This document shows, in pieces, positions 60,701 to 64,000 of a stretch of DNA of 64,000 bases. Both the position numbers and the translations under genes were made by a program. Source of the DNA: Haliclona indistincta. Its lineage: Eukaryota > Porifera > Demospongiae > Haplosclerida > Chalinidae. Below the pieces are notes generated by a model. The model had not been told where the DNA came from. It did no database searches and saw only the letters and a program-made list of their open reading frames with translations. Every line of letters starts with the position of its first letter. The first letter of the stretch is position 1. The stretch covers positions 5,451,754-5,515,753 of the forward strand of contig OZ024792.1 in assembly GCA_964017065.1 (NCBI GenBank). Direction: 5' to 3'.

Positions 60701-63700
60701 CATTAATAATAATTATTTATAGGCTATACTGAAGTTTTTATATTCTATAGTATTGTCATCATGTACTAATGGAGCAGTTCGACTGATGAATGGATCCACA
60801 TCAGATGAGGGAAGAGTTGAAGTGTGTGTTAATGGAGAGTGGGGGGCAGTGTGTGACAGTGGTTGGGATCGAAAAGAAGCTGAAGTTGTTTGTAGACAAT
60901 TAGGATACAATCCTTCATGTGAGTGATCATATGCTACTAACATACTATTATATTCCATTTTAGGGGCTCTATACTATCTCTCCTCAAGATTTGGTGATGG
61001 CTCACTACCTATTCTAGCTCAGTCATACAGTTGTACAGGAACTGAGAGTAGTCTGACCAGCTGCAGTGGAGGGACAACAGGATACTCAAGCTGCTACTAT
61101 GGTAGTGTGGCTGGTGTACGCTGCTTCAGTAGGTTACACTATCATGTTGTATCAATGATATTACTCTAGTATTGTAGGAAGCACAGGTTGTGTGAATGGA
61201 ACAGTTCGTCTGGTCAATGGAAGAAGAGCCAGTGAAGGATCTGTTCAGATATGTGTTAATGGAATCTGGGGACATGTGTGTGGAGGTCAATGGTCTTTTA
61301 GTAATGCAAGAGTGGTTTGTCGCCAACTGGGATACTCTACAACAGGTGTGAAATCATAGAATTACCACAATAATGTACCTTTTTCTCAACTCCAGTGTAT
61401 AGTTACAGCAATAGACTGTTCACTGGAGTAGCTCCTCAACCAATAGTATATGGCAGAATATCATGTACTGGTAGTGAACAAACACTGTCAGCTTGTAGTA
61501 AGAATGTGTACTACAACAGCACCTGCTCTATCACTTATACTGGTGGAGCAGTCTGTGAAAGTAATTTATTATTTTTTCAGTATTAATCTAATTTTGTTTC
61601 TTATAGTTCCAAGTAATTGCACTTCTGGTGCTGTTCGACTGGTGAATGGTAGCAGTGATAGAGAGGGAATAGTAGAGGTGTGTTACCAGGGAGTGTGGAC
61701 TACTGTGGATGGATATTCTTGGGATTATAGTGATGCTCGTGTGCTGTGTCGTCAACTAGGATACCATGATAAGTGTGAGTAAATTAGTAATAAAAATATA
61801 AATTAATGTCAATTATACACACCTATAGGGGCTTTTGCAATTAGGAGTCTTGTGACAATAACTATAACTTCAGACAGTACTAACAGAATGCTTTTCAGAT
61901 ACCACTGTAATGGAAATGAAGCATCACTCCAGTCATGTCCAAAATCTTCTGTAAGTATCTCTGCAGAAAGTTGGTACAACAGACCAAGAGCTGCAGTTGA
62001 GTGCCAGCAATTGAACATAAACCTTACAAGTAAGATTCATCATTGTATCAGATCATGATACAAAGACTTATACATGCAGTCACATGTACAATGGAGGGTG
62101 CTACTCGTCTAGTAAATGGTCCCACTGAGAGAGAAGGAAGAGTGGAGGTGTGTCAGGATGGATACTGGGGAACAGTCTGTAGTGACTCATGGACTGAGGA
62201 GGATGCTTATGTGGTGTGCAGACAAGCTGGAATGAAGACAATAAGTGAGAATTATTAATATACGGTATGAATCAGTTGCTTATGGCTATAAGGAGCTATT
62301 GCTATCACTGATGGTCGTTATGGTAAGGGAGTGGGACCAGTTCACATGAGCAGTGTTAGATGTGATGGACATGAGATGAGGTTGGAGAATTGTAGTCACA
62401 GTAATGGAGTGGGAGTGACCAACTGCCATCATGAGAGAGATGCTGGAGTACTATGTGAAAGTAACGTATTTTTGTTTTGGCTGATTTTGTGACTTATTAT
62501 CTACAATCATGTGTATAGCTCCAACTCACTATGATGTTTCTATTGAGGCATCTGATGAACCATATTCCATTGGTAGTAAGAACACTATGCACTGTAATGT
62601 GTCTCCTAGGCCACACCAACCAGTCACCTACCAGTGGAGAACCACTGCAGCTACTGGAGTCATCCTATCAGATACTAGTGCAGTCTCACCTAATGCTACT
62701 GTAGTGATTCAATCATCAGTCACTAAGTATGTATACTGTTACTGTATTGTCAAACAGACTGGAACCACTATTGGGACTGGAGTCATCAGGATAGTAGTAA
62801 ACAGTGAGAACTATCATCATTGTTACAATTGTTGTTGATTGTTCACTACAGATATCCTCCAGCCAGCAGTTCCTGTACCATTGATGGCTACTACTGGCTC
62901 TGATATCACTCTGAGAGTGAGTGTGACTGAGACAGACAGAAACACTTACCTGCGAGAGCTGACCTGGTATCACAATGGAGTGAAGATCAACCCAACTAGT
63001 AACACTAGACTCAACCTCACCAGTGACAATACATCACTGAGCATCAGTAGTGTTACTGATAGTGATAGTGGCCAGTACTCTGTGCAGTATGATGGTCTGA
63101 GACTATACCCTTATGATAGTGGCTGTGAGAGACAAGCACTTGATCTGTTTAGACACTATCCACTACTAGCACCAGCTGTACTATATCTATCAACAGAAGG
63201 TGAGAAATAAACTAAGCTGCTATGATTCGTACTCTTATGCTACTATAGGAATCTTTTCTGATAATATGGAATCAATGTTATCAGTGTCACCGAAAAATCT
63301 TTTTAACAGTACCTTCTCCATGGTCGATATTTCAATAAATATTACTGCTGATGACTACATAGATGTGTCATATCACTGGTTTCACAATGGTATCCCACTT
63401 CCTACACTTTCTAAGACAACATTTCAACCACAGCAAGTGAAACTGACTCTAGATAATCCCTCTTTACTCAATGATGGTGTGTATGAGACACAACTGAGAA
63501 CAAGTACACATTCAAAGCTGACCTGTGACAACCCATCACCATACACTGGATTCATGGGAACAAGTACTGTGATCATTAGAAGTGACATTCAGCAGCTACT
63601 GTACTATGGTAATATTATCTAATTGAGTTGATAAAATCTGTAAAATTTTCTCATAACAGAAACTCCATTGACTGAGTTCACAGCTGAGAGCAGCTCTCTC

Positions 63701-64000
63701 CCAGCTACCCACACCACTACACTAACCTGCACTGCTACAGGAGGATACCCACCAGTGGACAGTATAACACTGTACAAGAACAATGAGCTCATCATGAGGA
63801 CCTCATCTGGTGTACTACAATACAACACTACCACATCATCTCAGTATGGTAGATATCAATGTGTGATTGATTCAGTAATACACACAGTAAGGAAATCACT
63901 GCTATTGCAAGAAGAAGGTAAACTGCATTTTTACACAATGCAACAATACAATGATCGTCTGTATTCAGGATACTTAAATATTTCTTTTCAAACTAATAAC
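57773..64000 (+). CDS. receptor unit 6: SRCR7-Ig4 receptor, 3' end outside window
   Basis: Exons: signal 57773-57812; SRCR1 57925-58125, 58175-58336; SRCR2 58388-58549, microexon 58611-58619, 58670-58819; SRCR3 58865-59035, 59086-59271; SRCR4 60751-60918, 60964-61128; SRCR5 61178-61345, 61396-61560; SRCR6 61607-61774, 61829-62029; SRCR7 62080-62244, 62293-62460; Ig1 62519-62803; Ig2 62852-63199; Ig3 63249-63608; Ig4 63660-63917; linker exon from 63969 to the window end. No stop was found. It is closest to unit 5 through SRCR3 (shared signal exon, Tyr-rich SRCR3 with an added C-x-x-C), but its SRCR5-SRCR6 exons resemble units 1 and 2. SRCR7 has a stronger donor (GTGAGA). The TM and tail exons are not in the window. 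Confidence 0.85.
59341..60598. mobile_element. foldback element in SRCR3-SRCR4 intron of unit 6
   Basis: Arms 59341-59492 and 59582-59733 are inverse complements and belong to the CAGCCACTGATGTAGGG family. The right part (60240-60598) matches the right arm of the element at 42227-43868, ending CTACCGTGTCTCCCT. The left outer arm seems to be missing. Confidence 0.8.

Overview
The window is animal genomic DNA, AT-rich, with very short introns (mostly 40-120 bp) and dense small inverted-repeat transposons. Arrays of scavenger-receptor cysteine-rich (SRCR) receptor genes plus an IP3-receptor tail and a Ty3/gypsy retrotransposon point to an invertebrate metazoan. I infer a demosponge (Amphimedon-like), but no sequence here proves the species.

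The core is a head-to-tail array of six paralogous receptor genes on the + strand. They are unit 1 (3036-7203, 5' part not in window), unit 2 (14312-20366), unit 3 (24241-29796), unit 4 (32616-37979), unit 5 (39669-56671) and unit 6 (57773 to the window end, partial). The full plan is: signal-peptide exon; seven SRCR domains, each split over two exons; four Ig-like domains; a small linker exon; a membrane-proximal module with a Ser/Pro stalk; one transmembrane helix; and a short cytoplasmic tail carrying NPAY tyrosine motifs. Units 2 and 5 read through completely, and unit 6 reads through as far as the window goes. Units 1, 3 and 4 carry stops or frameshifts. The tails differ sharply: unit 5 has a 36-bp coding minisatellite giving 18 NPAY motifs, units 2 and 3 have two and one, and unit 1 has an unrelated proline-rich tail with other tyrosine motifs.

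On the - strand, between units 2 and 3, lie eleven intact exons (20692-23396) encoding the channel domain and C-terminal tail of an inositol 1,4,5-trisphosphate receptor. Decayed copies of its last exons follow units 3, 4 and 5. The duplicated segment therefore carried the convergent 3' end of this neighbour with each receptor copy.

Mobile DNA fills the rest. An uninterrupted Ty3/gypsy Gag-Pol ORF with its 5' LTR lies at 1-2822. A 7-kb zone of foldback elements and a ~490-bp satellite lies at 7.3-14.2 kb. A 1.5-kb palindrome-rich insertion separates unit 3 from its poly(A) signal. Unit 5 has a 10.7-kb intron (42189-52935) packed with nested inverted-repeat elements, LINE remnants and a tRNA-derived sequence. 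A related foldback sits in unit 6 in a different intron (59341-60598).

I infer that the receptors are cell-surface recognition molecules with tyrosine-based endocytic or phosphotyrosine signalling tails, evolving by tandem duplication, exon homogenisation, tail swapping and minisatellite expansion. All exon boundaries were read by eye from GT/AG sites and conserved phase across the copies.
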